A DNA stretch of 64,000 nt from Burkholderiaceae bacterium (GCA_913776825.1 CAJYPV010000026.1:186001-250000); one strand, 5' to 3'; positions 36,496 to 45,548 are shown, counted from the stretch's first letter. Notes: generated by a model from the sequence alone, not told the origin. A program made the numbers and translations.

Positions 36496-36557
36496 CGCTC
36501 CGCGTCAATGCGAAGTGGTGGCGCCGAGTGCGCCGCCATCCGCCCGATTTTTGGACG

Positions 36558-36588
36558 AAAAAAAGCCCGAGGCTTGTGGCCTCGGGCT
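36558..36588 (-). terminator. Intrinsic terminator of the small RNA
   Basis: On the minus strand AGCCCGAGGC (36588-36579), a CACAA loop, GCCTCGGGCT (36573-36564), then T residues through 36558. Ten perfect pairs. It cannot serve ilvA, which begins further left, nor the plus-strand osmC, so it must end a transcript begun between it and 36786. Confidence 0.9.
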
Positions 36589-36656
36589 GAATCCACCATG
36601 GAGGCGGTGGAGGAGACAATCGGTGCGGGGCTACCGCGTTGGTAGCGCTATCGCAT
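36558..36656 (-). ncRNA. Candidate small RNA with anti-Shine-Dalgarno motifs (Betaproteobacteria toxic small RNA-like)
   Basis: On the minus strand a sigma-70 promoter (36664-36692) should start an RNA near 36656. In order the RNA has three parts: a 5' hairpin GCTACC-AACGC-GGTAGC (36646 to 36630); a C-rich linker with CTCCTCC (36615-36609) and CCTCC (36604-36600), the second presented in the loop of a CCACC/GGTGG stem (36610-36606 with 36597-36593); and an intrinsic terminator with ten perfect pairs and a seven-T tract (36588 to 36558). CCUCC is complementary to ribosome-binding sites and equals the 16S anti-SD core. No plausible reading frame fits. Architecture and motif match my knowledge of the Betaproteobacteria toxic small RNA family and the cuckoo RNAs of alphaproteobacteria. 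Confidence 0.75.
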
Positions 36657-36663
36657 GCCTAGA

Positions 36664-36692
36664 ATTCTAGGGCGGAGCATGCTGCGCCGCAA
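36664..36692 (-). promoter_or_regulatory. Promoter of the small RNA, -10 inside a 14-bp palindrome
   Basis: On the minus strand, -35 TTGCGG (36692-36687), 17-bp spacer, -10 TAGAAT (36669-36664). The -10 lies in the perfect palindrome CCTAGAATTCTAGG (36658-36671), which is itself flanked by two GCATGC sites (36653-36658 and 36677-36682). Because of the palindrome, TAGAAT is also present on the plus strand pointing to osmC. Confidence 0.65.
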
Positions 36693-36785
36693 TATTTTTT
36701 CCGCCATTTGTCCCTTGGGGCAGACCTCTAATCGAGCAATATCACCGGATGGCGACCCCCGCCAGCCGTTTCGAGGAACACACGC

Positions 36786-37208
36786 ATGGAATGCACGATC
36801 GACTGGATGGGCCAGGACGGCATGAGCTTCACCGCCGAAACCGGCAGTGGTCACCTGGTGACGATGGACGGCGCACCCGATGGCGGCGGACGAAACCTCG
36901 CGCCACGACCAATGGAAATGGTGCTGCTGGGCACCGGCGGCTGCACCGCGTTCGACGTGGTGTTGATCCTCAAGCGCGGTCGCCATGACGTGCGCGGCTG
37001 CAAGGTCAAGCTGAAGGCCGATCGCGCTGAGGTCGAACCCAAGGTGTTCACCCAGATCCACATGCATTTCGTGGTCGAGGGCAAGGGCCTGCCGCTGCAG
37101 GCGGTCGAGCGGGCGGTTGCGCTCTCGCACGAGAAATATTGCTCCGCCAGCATCATGTTGGCGAAGACCGCGGCGATCACCACCTCGGTCGAGGTGGTGG
37201 AGGTCTGA
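36786..37208 (+). CDS. OsmC family protein (YhfA-like)
   Basis: 140-residue OsmC-fold protein. The two redox-active cysteines are C53 (GTGGCTAFDVVLIL) and C119 (SHEKYCSASIML), as in thiol peroxidases of this family. The Asn-Leu-Ala-Pro-Arg-Pro stretch (NLAPRPMEMVLLG) is characteristic of the YhfA subgroup. The start MECTIDWMGQDG at 36786 is the family start. Whether it acts as an organic hydroperoxide reductase or has another role is not known. The divergent small RNA promoter lies about 95 bp upstream. Confidence 0.9.
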   Translation: MECTIDWMGQDGMSFTAETGSGHLVTMDGAPDGGGRNLAPRPMEMVLLGTGGCTAFDVVLILKRGRHDVRGCKVKLKADRAEVEPKVFTQIHMHFVVEGKGLPLQAVERAVALSHEKYCSASIMLAKTAAITTSVEVVEV

Positions 37209-37322
37209 TGGCCGCGGTGGGCGGCCGCCGGTGGGGGCCGCTGCTTCCGGTTTGCGAATCGATGGGCTGAGGCGACGCGACGGATGGCGGTCGCGCTCCT
37301 GGCCAGAGGCCCGGCTCCTGCC

Positions 37323-37979
37323 CTATATATAGTGAGCGGTGCGCGTCATGACCCGGGCAGCGAGACGCATCAGGCCCTTGACCGGTGCGGGCAATTCGAC
37401 CGCGCCGCGGGCGATGGCCTCTTGCGCGTGGCGGGCTTCCTCATCTTTCATCTGAGCGACGATCGCTCGTGAGGTCTCGTCGCCTGCGGGCAACCGCTCG
37501 AGGTGGCTGTCCAGATGGGCCTCGACCTGTCGCTCGGTCTCTACCACGAAGCCGAGGCTGACTTTGTCCCCGATCAGTCCGGCAGCGGTGCCGATCGCGA
37601 AGGCGCCCGCATACCAAAGCGGATTCAGCAGGCTGGGGCGGTCATGGAGGTCGCGCAGGCGTTCAGCCGTCCATGCGAGGTGATCCAGCTCTTCCTGGGC
37701 CGCGTGTTCGAGATGCAGCCGCAATTCATCGTTTCGCGTGCTGAATGCCTGAGCGCGATAAAGCGCCTGTGCACAGATTTCGCCGACATGATTCACCCGC
37801 ATCAGCGAAGCGGCTTCTCGGCGTTGGGACTCATCCAAAACCGCATCCGGACGCGCTGCCACCGGGGTGGGGCGGGACATGGGTGCCACGCCGGCCAGGG
37901 TTTTCAGTCCGTGGTCCAGGGTGGAAATCCAGGCATCCGATCGGGTAAGGCGGCGGGACTTTGCGTGCATCGTCAGCAT
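37323..37979 (-). CDS. coq7: Demethoxyubiquinone hydroxylase Coq7 (2-polyprenyl-3-methyl-6-methoxy-1,4-benzoquinone monooxygenase)
   Basis: 218-residue membrane-associated diiron hydroxylase of ubiquinone synthesis. Iron ligands are visible in two repeats: [12 protein letters not shown] with [10 protein letters not shown], and [14 protein letters not shown] with [12 protein letters not shown] (paired E and ExxH motifs). The N-terminus may start at 37979 or at ATG 37970; the first 35 residues are variable. This enzyme replaces UbiF in many betaproteobacteria. It converges with osmC. Confidence 0.94.
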   Translation of the reverse strand: MLTMHAKSRRLTRSDAWISTLDHGLKTLAGVAPMSRPTPVAARPDAVLDESQRREAASLMRVNHVGEICAQALYRAQAFSTRNDELRLHLEHAAQEELDHLAWTAERLRDLHDRPSLLNPLWYAGAFAIGTAAGLIGDKVSLGFVVETERQVEAHLDSHLERLPAGDETSRAIVAQMKDEEARHAQEAIARGAVELPAPVKGLMRLAARVMTRTAHYI

Positions 37980-38244
37980 TGGACAGCCAAGGGATTCCCC
38001 AGTTTAGGCTTGGGGGATTCGTCGGCCGGACGCCCTGTCCCTGCTTATTGTGCGAATGCCTGATGACACATTTCTTTCTCTGCATACGCGTTGCACGGAG
38101 CCAACGAAATCAGGACTTTTCCGGGGTGGCCGCTGGTCAGGTCCGATCGGAACTGTTGCAATACGCCACAGCTTCATTGCAGGAGCTTGGTTTGCGAACA
38201 CCCAGTGGGGGCCGCAGGCCTCATTGAAGATCTAGGAGTCTCTA

Positions 38245-39288
38245 ATGAAGAAATCTCTCGTCGCGCTGGCTGTGCTGGCTGGTTTCGCCGGTGCCGCTGC
38301 CGCTCAATCGTCGGTGACCCTGTTCGGCGTCGTCGACGTCGCTGCTCGCTACACCAAGGCCAATGGCCAGAACACGTCTCAGCTGTCGAAGGACGGCAGC
38401 AGCTCCAGCCGCTTCGGCGTCCGTGGCGTTGAAGACCTGGGTGGCGGCCTGAAGGCTGGCTTCTGGCTGGAAGGCGCTTTCGGTGCCGACAACGGCACCG
38501 CTGACACGACCCGTTTCTGGGGCCGTCGCGCTTCGGTGAGCCTGATGGGCGAATTCGGTGAAGTGCGTCTGGGCCGTGGCAAGACCTCGACCCGCCTGGT
38601 CGTCGATGACTTCGACGTCTACAGCACCACCGGTCTGGGCGATGTGACCCGCGTGTACAGCCTGCTGGGCAGCGGCACGCAGACCATCAACCGCGCTGAC
38701 AACCTGGTGCAGTACTTCCTGCCGGGTAACCTGGGTGGCGCTTACGGCTCGTTCGACGTGGCCGCTGGTGAAGGTGTCACGGGCGCCAAGTCCTACGGTG
38801 GCCGTCTGGGTTGGAAGGATGGCGCGATCAACGTCGCCGCCGGCTACCAGACCACCGAAGCTATCGGCACCGCCAAGTTCAAGCAAGCCTCCCTGGGTGG
38901 CAGCTACGACTTCGGCATGGTGAAGCTGAGCGCCCTGCTGTCGCAACTGAAGTTCAACGACCGCAAGCAAAACATCTACACCATCGGCGCCACCGTTCCG
39001 GTGACGACCGCTGGCTCGGTGCTGGCTCAGTTCTCCAAGGCGAACACCAACCGTGCCGCTGACGGCCTGCGTGGTGCCAACCTGAGCACCATCGGTGGAG
39101 CTGGCGACGCCAAGATGTTCACCATCGGTTATCTGCACAACCTGTCGAAGCGTACTGCCCTGTACGCCACTGGCTCCATCATCGACAACAGCGGTGTGGC
39201 CAACTTCAAGGTGCAAGACAATGCCGTGAACTCCGCCTTCGGCGGCAAGTCCGGCGGCGTCGACGTGGGCGTGAAGCACAGCTTCTAA
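38245..39288 (+). CDS. Gram-negative porin, OmpC-like (first copy)
   Basis: 347-residue outer-membrane beta-barrel. Signal peptide MKKSLVALAVLAGFAGAAAA, then QSSVTLFGVVDVAARYTK, the N-terminal signature of Burkholderiales trimeric porins. It also has SRFGVRGVEDLGGGLKAGFWLEG and the terminal strand GVDVGVKHSF ending in Phe, the BAM recognition residue. AGGAG stands about nine bases before the ATG. A terminator (39330-39355) separates it from the second porin. Many codons are those of highly expressed genes, in contrast to its neighbours. Confidence 0.96.
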   Translation: MKKSLVALAVLAGFAGAAAAQSSVTLFGVVDVAARYTKANGQNTSQLSKDGSSSSRFGVRGVEDLGGGLKAGFWLEGAFGADNGTADTTRFWGRRASVSLMGEFGEVRLGRGKTSTRLVVDDFDVYSTTGLGDVTRVYSLLGSGTQTINRADNLVQYFLPGNLGGAYGSFDVAAGEGVTGAKSYGGRLGWKDGAINVAAGYQTTEAIGTAKFKQASLGGSYDFGMVKLSALLSQLKFNDRKQNIYTIGATVPVTTAGSVLAQFSKANTNRAADGLRGANLSTIGGAGDAKMFTIGYLHNLSKRTALYATGSIIDNSGVANFKVQDNAVNSAFGGKSGGVDVGVKHSF

Positions 39289-39329
39289 TCCACTCTCGCT
39301 GCTGGCGGATCTTCGGATCCGTCGCATCA

Positions 39330-39355
39330 AAAGCCGCCCCTCGGGGCGGCTTTTT
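39330..39355 (+). terminator. Intrinsic terminator after the first porin
   Basis: AAAGCCGCC (39330-39338) pairs with GGCGGCTTT (39345-39353) around CCTCGG, ending in five T residues. It lies 41 bp after the stop. The remainder of 39356-39661 shows no convincing gene; it should hold the promoter of the second porin. Confidence 0.9.
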
Positions 39356-39661
39356 CATTGGCGCGCGCCAACAGACTTCGCCAGCTCCAGGCAGGGCAGG
39401 GTCCAGGCGGTGTGAGGCGCCATTGTCGTCAGCGCCGTCCGGGTTTCCGGCGCCCGATCCACGGCTGCCGTCCAGCGGAAGCCCCGTCGGGATTCGCCGT
39501 CATCAAGGCTGATGAGGCGTCCGCCGTGTTCTCCGAAGTCGTCACCAACTTGACAGGGTTTGCTCCCGTGGGCGATCAGCAACACGGCTGATCTTCATTG
39601 CGAACGTTCGCTGAGAATCAATCTCGGCGAATAGACCACACCTACAAAAGGAGACAGACCT

Positions 39662-40720
39662 ATGAAGAAAGCTGCCATGGCGCTCGGCCTTGTTGCTGTC
39701 GGCGTCAGCTCCGCCTGGGCACAGTCCAGCGTTCAGCTCTACGGGATCATGGATGCCGGCGTGCGCTGGACCAGCAATGCGAACGTGGGCTCATCGAAGA
39801 AGCAGCTCATCCCGGGTGGGATGTCGCAAAGCCGGCTCGGCATCAATGTGACCGAGGATCTTGGTGGCGGTCTGAAAGCCATTGCGAATCTGGAACATCG
39901 CTTGAATTCCGACAACGGCGCGCAAGCCTCGCCGACCGATTTCTGGCGCCAGTCGTGGGTCGGCATCCAGTCGAGCGACTTCGGCCGCATCACGCTCGGC
40001 CGCCAGTACAACATCCTGTTCGACATCTACACGTCGACCTACGCCTCCTTCAAGTACTCGCCCTACATCGAGGCCTACAAGCCGGAGATCGGCCTGTCCA
40101 TGGGCGCGCGCCAGGACAACATGGTCAAGTACCTGGCCGAGATGGGCCCGGTGCGGGGTGAAATTCAGGTCTCCGCCGGTGAAGGCAACTCGCAGAACAA
40201 GTCGTTCGGTGGCTTGCTGCGCTATGCGGACGGCGCGTTCTCAGCGGGCGGCGCTTACTTGCAGGTCGAGGACACGCTCGGCAAGAAGGTGAAGGGCTAC
40301 ACCGCGGGCGCCGCCTACAACGACGGCCCGTGGTACCTGAACGTGTCCTGGGCCAGCAACAAGTTTGACCGAGGCGGCCTGCTGGGCGCGGCCTACACCT
40401 CCGGCCTGCTCGGACCGGTGCTGAATGCCGCCGCGAACGACGTGAAGAAGCGCGACATGATCTCCGCCGGCTTCACCTACCAGATCACCACCCAGCTCAA
40501 CCTGGGCGCGCATTACTGGTACGCGACGCAGACCCACTACATCGTGTCGACCGAGAAGAGCAAGGGCCATTACGCCGCATTCGTGGCCGACTACGCCTTC
40601 TCCAAGCGCACCGATGCCTATCTGGAACTGGACTACACCAAGCACAGCGGTGCGGTCCGGTTCGGAAATGGTGCAGAGAAGCGCGGCGGCGCCATCCTCG
40701 GCATGCGTCACCGCTTCTGA
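39662..40720 (+). CDS. Gram-negative porin, OmpC-like (second copy)
   Basis: 352-residue outer-membrane porin. Signal peptide MKKAAMALGLVAVGVSSAWA, mature N-terminus QSSVQLYGIMDAGVRW, then SRLGINVTEDLGGGLKAIANLEHRL, the loop 3 region and a final strand GGAILGMRHRF. Strong ribosome-binding site AAGGAG before the ATG. It belongs to the same family as the gene just upstream but the two are clearly diverged. A hairpin without T tract follows (40729-40754). It precedes a peptide ABC operon, so it might serve the same uptake route; that is inference. Confidence 0.95.
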   Translation: MKKAAMALGLVAVGVSSAWAQSSVQLYGIMDAGVRWTSNANVGSSKKQLIPGGMSQSRLGINVTEDLGGGLKAIANLEHRLNSDNGAQASPTDFWRQSWVGIQSSDFGRITLGRQYNILFDIYTSTYASFKYSPYIEAYKPEIGLSMGARQDNMVKYLAEMGPVRGEIQVSAGEGNSQNKSFGGLLRYADGAFSAGGAYLQVEDTLGKKVKGYTAGAAYNDGPWYLNVSWASNKFDRGGLLGAAYTSGLLGPVLNAAANDVKKRDMISAGFTYQITTQLNLGAHYWYATQTHYIVSTEKSKGHYAAFVADYAFSKRTDAYLELDYTKHSGAVRFGNGAEKRGGAILGMRHRF

Positions 40721-40728
40721 GCGTTGCA

Positions 40729-40754
40729 GCGGACCGCGCGTTCGTGCGGTCCGC
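40729..40754 (+). terminator. GC-rich hairpin after the second porin
   Basis: GCGGACCGC (40729-40737) pairs with GCGGTCCGC (40746-40754): nine perfect pairs, loop GCGTTCGT, no T tract. It sits eight bases after the stop codon. The rest of 40755-41132 has no gene I can support. Confidence 0.5.
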
Positions 40755-41132
40755 CGGCCACGCCTGGAGATGGCGATCGCCTCACTGGCGAGCATGCTGC
40801 GGAGCGGCCCGGCCGTCGGGCGACGGCGATTTCGGTCACGTCGCATCATGACTGCGCAGCCTCAACGATCGCGTCAGCGCTCGATCCGGCTGGCCGCCGG
40901 ATGCACCGCGCCGGCGCCGGATGCCCCGAACCAGAGCAAACGCCAACTTCCGTCCGACCGCAGCGCGATTCAGCTTTCCCCGCTGTCGCGCCTGCGGCAC
41001 GTTAAGGGCTTTCCCAGTTGCCCAGGGAGGGCTGCGTCCCGGATGATGGACTGCTTCTAAGAGCGCGCGCCTTCGGGGGTCAGGTCTTGTCACGGTGATC
41101 CGCCGGGCACAGACCGCCGGGGCCGATCCCAC

Positions 41133-42110
41133 ATGCTGGTTTTCATTCTTCGCCGCCTGGTGCAGGCCTTGGTCGTCATGCTGACGGTGGCGTTCATTGC
41201 CTTCATGCTGTTCCAGTATGTCGGCGATCCGGTGCACAACCTGCTGGGGCAGGACGCCACCCCCGAACAACGCGAACAGCTGCGCCGGGATCTCGGCCTG
41301 GATCAGTCCTTCGCCGTCCAGTTCGCCCATTTCGTCTCGAACGCCGCGCAGGGCGAGTTCGGCATCAGCCTGCAGCAGGGCCGCAAGGTCTCGACGCTGA
41401 TCATGGAGCGCTTCCCCGCCACGCTGGAGCTGTCGCTGGTGGCGGCGCTGATCGCGGTGGGCGTCGGCATTCCGCTCGGCGTCTATGCCGCGCTGCGCCG
41501 AGGCAGCTTCGGTACGCAATTGGCGATGGCGCTGTCGCTGGTGGGCGTGTCGCTGCCGACGTTCCTGATCGGCATCCTGCTCATCCTGACCTTTGCCGTG
41601 CAGTTGCAATGGCTGCCCAGCAACGGCCGCGGCGATGTGGTGATGCTGGGCCGCTGGAGCACCGGCCTGTTGACCGTCGATGGACTGCGCCATGTGCTGC
41701 TGCCGGCGATCACCTTGTCGGTGTTTCAGCTCACGCTGATCCTGCGGATCGTGCGCGCCGAGATGCTGGAAGTGCTGCGCACGGATTACATCAAGTTTGC
41801 CCGCGCGCGGGGCTTGAGCAACCGCGTCATCTATTTCGGCCATGCGCTCAAGAACACGCTGGTCCCGGTCATGACGATCACCGGCTTGCAACTGGGATCC
41901 CTGATTGCCTTCTCCATCATCACCGAGACGGTGTTTCAATGGCCCGGCATGGGACTGCTCTTCATCCAGGCGGTGCAGTTTCCTGACATCCCGGTGATGG
42001 CCGCCTATCTTTGCTTGATCTCGTTGATCTTCGTCGTGATCAACCTGGTGGTGGATTTGCTGTACTTCGTCGTCGATCCTCGGCTGCGCCTGGGCGGCGG
42101 CGCCCACTGA
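41133..42110 (+). CDS. Peptide ABC transporter permease, DppB-like
   Basis: 325-residue inner-membrane permease. N-terminus MLVFILRRLVQALVVMLTVAFIAFMLFQYVGDPV is typical of DppB/GsiC/OppB. Six membrane helices are visible. The EAA loop ADYLRTDYIKFARARGLSNRVIYFGHALKN-type segment (ending LKNTLVPVMTITGLQLG) contacts the ATPases. First gene of the operon permease, M20 hydrolase, permease, ATPase, ATPase. No substrate-binding protein gene precedes it. Confidence 0.94.
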   Translation: MLVFILRRLVQALVVMLTVAFIAFMLFQYVGDPVHNLLGQDATPEQREQLRRDLGLDQSFAVQFAHFVSNAAQGEFGISLQQGRKVSTLIMERFPATLELSLVAALIAVGVGIPLGVYAALRRGSFGTQLAMALSLVGVSLPTFLIGILLILTFAVQLQWLPSNGRGDVVMLGRWSTGLLTVDGLRHVLLPAITLSVFQLTLILRIVRAEMLEVLRTDYIKFARARGLSNRVIYFGHALKNTLVPVMTITGLQLGSLIAFSIITETVFQWPGMGLLFIQAVQFPDIPVMAAYLCLISLIFVVINLVVDLLYFVVDPRLRLGGGAH

Positions 42111-42111
42111 C

Positions 42112-43317
42112 ATGACTGCATTCAGCACGGTTGCGGCCGGCACCTACCAGCGTCTGCTGGAGGCCCGCGGCGAATTGGTGGCCCTGCGCCGCGAACTGCA
42201 CGCGATGCCGGAGCTCGGCTTCGAGGAGCGCCGCACCGGCGCGCGCATCGTGCAGGCGTTGCGCGCCTGTGGCGTCGATGAAATCCATGAAGGCATCGGC
42301 CGCACCGGCCTGGTGGCCTTGATCCACGGCCAGCCCTCGGCCCGACCCCGCCTGATCGGCCTGCGCGCGGACATGGATGCGCTGCCGCTCAAGGAGCAGA
42401 ACGACTTCGCCTGGCGTTCCGCCTCGCCCGGTCTGATGCATGCCTGCGGGCACGACGGACATTGCGCGATGTTGGTCGGTGCGGCGCGTTATCTCGCGCA
42501 GACGCGTCGATTCGAAGGCACCGCGGTGCTGGTGTTCCAGCCCGGTGAAGAGGGCTACGGCGGCGCGCGCGAAATGATCGCCGATGGTCTGTTCGACCGC
42601 TTTCCGGTCGAGGCGATCTACGCGATGCACAACTGGCCGCACCTGCCGCCGGGCAAGATCGGCCTCAACCGCGGCGCGATGATGGCTGCTGCCGATCGCG
42701 TGCAGATCAGCATTCAGGGGCGCGGCGGCCATGGCGCCCATCCGCATCTCAGCGTCGATCCGGTGCTGATTGCGGGGCACATCATCACGGCAGTGCAGAG
42801 CTTGGTATCGCGCAACATCGCGCCGATCGAGCAGGCGGTCGTCAGCCTCTGCTCGATGCAGGCCGGCGAATCCAGCGCCTTCAGCGTGATCCCCGAACTG
42901 GCGCAGCTCACGGGCACGGTGCGCAGTTTCAAGCCCGAGGTCCAGCAACTGCTGGAAGAGCGGATGACCCGCATGGTCGAGTCGGTCGCGCTGGGCTTCG
43001 GCGCGAGCGCCAAGGTGGACTATCAGCGCCTGTATCCCGCCACGATCAACAGCGCGCCCGAGGCCGATTTCGCCGCCAAGGTGGCGCAGTGGCTGGTCGG
43101 CGCGGAGAACGTCGACGACAAGTTGCCCCCCAGCATGGGCAGCGAGGATTTCGCCTTCATGCTGCAGGCACGACCTGGCGCGTATCTGAGGTTGGGGCAG
43201 GGTGGTCCTTGCGGATTGCATCAACCGCGTTATGACTTCAATGACGAGGTGTTGCCGCTGGGCTCCGCGCTGTTCTCCGCCTTGGTGGAGCAAAGTCTGC
43301 CGGTGACTGCGGCGTGA
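42112..43317 (+). CDS. M20 family metallo-amidohydrolase (hippurate hydrolase/carboxypeptidase type)
   Basis: 401-residue zinc/manganese amidohydrolase. Metal-site motifs: GLRADMDALPL, MHACGHDGHCAML, FQPGEEGYGGAREMI, YAMHNWPHLPPG and SMGSEDFAFML. The class removes acyl groups from N-acylated amino acids or cleaves dipeptides. No signal peptide is present, so it acts in the cytosol. Its ATG follows the permease stop by one base. Encoding it inside a peptide-uptake operon suggests it processes the imported substrate. Exact substrate unknown. Confidence 0.94.
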   Translation: MTAFSTVAAGTYQRLLEARGELVALRRELHAMPELGFEERRTGARIVQALRACGVDEIHEGIGRTGLVALIHGQPSARPRLIGLRADMDALPLKEQNDFAWRSASPGLMHACGHDGHCAMLVGAARYLAQTRRFEGTAVLVFQPGEEGYGGAREMIADGLFDRFPVEAIYAMHNWPHLPPGKIGLNRGAMMAAADRVQISIQGRGGHGAHPHLSVDPVLIAGHIITAVQSLVSRNIAPIEQAVVSLCSMQAGESSAFSVIPELAQLTGTVRSFKPEVQQLLEERMTRMVESVALGFGASAKVDYQRLYPATINSAPEADFAAKVAQWLVGAENVDDKLPPSMGSEDFAFMLQARPGAYLRLGQGGPCGLHQPRYDFNDEVLPLGSALFSALVEQSLPVTAA

Positions 43318-43595
43318 GGCGATGACGTCTGTGGAACGACCGGCACGTCGTGATCGCGATGACGGCAACGAGCGCAGCGAATGCGACGAATGCGCCGAAC
43401 GCGGCGACGGCCGTCAGCCCGCCGATTGGCGACGCGTGGTCAGCCGATCGTCCCGACCGGCCCGTCCAAGTCGCGCGCACCCTCACCGCGGTCTCACGGT
43501 GCGGGATCCGACGGCCGGTTCGCACCACCTCATCTTCGACTGAGCCATGACCCGACGGGTCGTCTGTCCATGATTTCGCACGGAGTGTCCGACTT
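43318..43595. other. Intra-operon gap without a supported gene
   Basis: About 278 bp between the M20 hydrolase and the second permease. It contains a locally repetitive GCGA/ATGCG-rich stretch (about 43365-43420) and open frames with no family resemblance or ribosome-binding site. It does not contain a substrate-binding protein remnant that I can recognise. Confidence 0.5.
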
Positions 43596-44567
43596 ATGAG
43601 TTCCATCGCGCCGCCCTCGGTGCCGCCCACACCGAACCCGGGACCGCCCGTGCGTTCGCCCAATGCCCTGCAGCGTTTCCTGGATGGCGACGTCTGGCAT
43701 TCCTTCACCCGATCGCCGGTGACGATGGCCGCGGCGCTGGTGGCACTGTTCTGTCTGGTGTGCGCCGTCTTCGCCCCGTGGATCGCGCCGCATGACCCCT
43801 TCGATCTGTCGACGGTCGACCTGATGGATTCCCGTCTGCCGCCCGCCTGGAGCGAGGGCGGCAGCACGAAATTCCTGCTCGGCACCGATGACCAGGGACG
43901 CGATCTGCTCAGCGCGATCATGTATGGCGCCCGCATCTCGATGCTGGTGGGCTTCGCTTCGGTGCTGGTGTCGATGGTGATCGGCATCGCGCTCGGCTTG
44001 CTGGCCGGCTTCGTGGGCGGCAAGACCGATGCCTTCATCATGCGCGTCTGCGATGTGATGCTGTCGTTCCCGTCCATCCTGGTGGCCTTGCTGGTCGACG
44101 GCATCGGCCGGGTCATGTTGCCGAACGCGCATGGCAGCCTGGCCTTCGCGGTGCTGATCCTGGCGATCTCGCTGACCGGATGGGTCCAGTACGCGCGCAC
44201 GGTGCGCGGCTCGACGCTGGTGGAGCGCAACAAGGAATATGTGCAGGCTGCGCGCGTCATCGGCGTGAAGAGCTTCGCCATCATGTGGCGGCATGTGCTG
44301 CCCAACGTGACCGGGCCGGTGCTGGTGCTCGGCACCTTGCAGGTGGCGTCGGCGATCCTGACCGAGGCCACCTTGTCCTTCCTCGGCGTGGGCGTGCCGC
44401 CCACCAGCCCGTCGTTGGGCACGCTGATCCGCATCGGCAATGACTTCCTGTTCTCCGGCGAATGGTGGATCACGATCTGGCCCAGCGTGATGCTGGTGAT
44501 GATCGCGTTGTCGGTGAATCTGCTGGGCGATTGGCTGCGCGATGCGCTCAATCCCCGCCTGCGTTGA
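43596..44567 (+). CDS. Peptide ABC transporter permease, DppC-like
   Basis: 323-residue permease. A cytoplasmic N-tail precedes a first helix (VTMAAALVALFCLVCAVFAPWI), then HDPFDLSTVD and LLGTDDQGRDLLSAIMYGARISMLVGF, the DppC/OppC_N signature. The EAA loop EYVQAARVIGVKSFAIMWRHVLPN is well conserved. It pairs with the DppB-like permease at 41133-42110. A 12-bp gap leads to the first ATPase gene. Confidence 0.95.
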   Translation: MSSIAPPSVPPTPNPGPPVRSPNALQRFLDGDVWHSFTRSPVTMAAALVALFCLVCAVFAPWIAPHDPFDLSTVDLMDSRLPPAWSEGGSTKFLLGTDDQGRDLLSAIMYGARISMLVGFASVLVSMVIGIALGLLAGFVGGKTDAFIMRVCDVMLSFPSILVALLVDGIGRVMLPNAHGSLAFAVLILAISLTGWVQYARTVRGSTLVERNKEYVQAARVIGVKSFAIMWRHVLPNVTGPVLVLGTLQVASAILTEATLSFLGVGVPPTSPSLGTLIRIGNDFLFSGEWWITIWPSVMLVMIALSVNLLGDWLRDALNPRLR

Positions 44568-44579
44568 ACGGGTGGCGAC

Positions 44580-45548
44580 ATGACTGCCTTGCTTGAAGTG
44601 CGCCACCTCCGGGTGGAATTCCCGACCCGCCGCGGCACGCTGCTCGCGCTGGACGACATCTCCTTCGACATCGCGCCCGGCGAGGTGCTGGGCGTCGTCG
44701 GCGAATCCGGCGCCGGCAAGTCGCTGACGGGCGCCGCGATCATCGGTTTGCTGGAACCGCCGGGCCGCATCGCGGGCGGCGAGATCCTGCTCGAGGGCCG
44801 CCGCATCGATCAACTCTCGGCTGACGAGATGCGACGGGTGCGCGGTCGTCAGATCGGCGCGATCTTCCAGGATCCGCTGACGTCGCTGAACCCGCTCTAC
44901 AGCGTCGGACGTCAGCTGATCGAAACCATCACCGCGCACCTGCCGCTGACGCCGCGTCAGGCCCGTGCGCGGGCCATCGAATTGCTCGCGGCCACCGGCA
45001 TTCCGGCGCCCGAAGCGCGGGTGGATCAGTATCCGCATCAGTTCTCCGGCGGCATGCGTCAACGCGTCGTGATCGCGCTCGCGCTGGCGGCCAATCCGAA
45101 GCTGATCGTGGCCGATGAGCCGACCACCGCGCTGGATGTGTCGATTCAGGCGCAGATCATTGCGCTGCTGAAGCGGGTCTGCAAAGAGCAGGGCGCCGCG
45201 GTGATGCTGGTCACCCATGACATGGGCGTCATCGCCGAGACCTGCGATCGGGTCGCGGTGATGTATGCCGGACGCATCGCCGAGATCGGACCGGTGCAGG
45301 AAGTGATTCACCGCCCCGGGCATCCCTATACGGCGGGCTTGATGGGCTCGATCCCCGCGATGGATGAAGACCGTGAGCGCCTCGTGCAGATCGATGGCGC
45401 GATGCCGCGCCTGCATGCCATCCCGAACGGATGTGCCTTCCATCCCCGTTGCCCCAAGGCATTTGATCGCTGCCAGCAACAGCGCCCGGAATTGATGGCC
45501 GCGCCGGCCACGTCGGCGGCCTGCTGGCTGCATGGAGACGCTGCATGA
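44580..45548 (+). CDS. Peptide ABC transporter ATP-binding protein, DppD-like
   Basis: 322-residue ABC ATPase. Walker [13 protein letters not shown]-loop [10 protein letters not shown], signature FSGGMRQRV, Walker [14 protein letters not shown], then the H-loop MLVTHDMG. The C-terminal oligopeptide/dipeptide transporter extension contains Cys residues ([14 protein letters not shown]) typical of DppD/OppD, which bind an iron-sulfur cluster in some members. It overlaps the following ATPase gene by four bases. Confidence 0.96.
   Translation: MTALLEVRHLRVEFPTRRGTLLALDDISFDIAPGEVLGVVGESGAGKSLTGAAIIGLLEPPGRIAGGEILLEGRRIDQLSADEMRRVRGRQIGAIFQDPLTSLNPLYSVGRQLIETITAHLPLTPRQARARAIELLAATGIPAPEARVDQYPHQFSGGMRQRVVIALALAANPKLIVADEPTTALDVSIQAQIIALLKRVCKEQGAAVMLVTHDMGVIAETCDRVAVMYAGRIAEIGPVQEVIHRPGHPYTAGLMGSIPAMDEDRERLVQIDGAMPRLHAIPNGCAFHPRCPKAFDRCQQQRPELMAAPATSAACWLHGDAA

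Noticed and set aside
39355..39591. Small genes on both strands between the two porins
   Set aside because: Overlapping frames on opposite strands, neither with a ribosome-binding site or known family.
40724..41060. Open frames between the second porin and the DppB-like gene
   Set aside because: Arg/Ser/Pro-rich translations without motifs; no trace of a substrate-binding protein.
43322..43543. Possible small gene between the M20 hydrolase and the DppC-like permease
   Set aside because: Low-complexity Arg/Asp/Glu-rich translation in several frames, no ribosome-binding site, no similarity to a binding protein.
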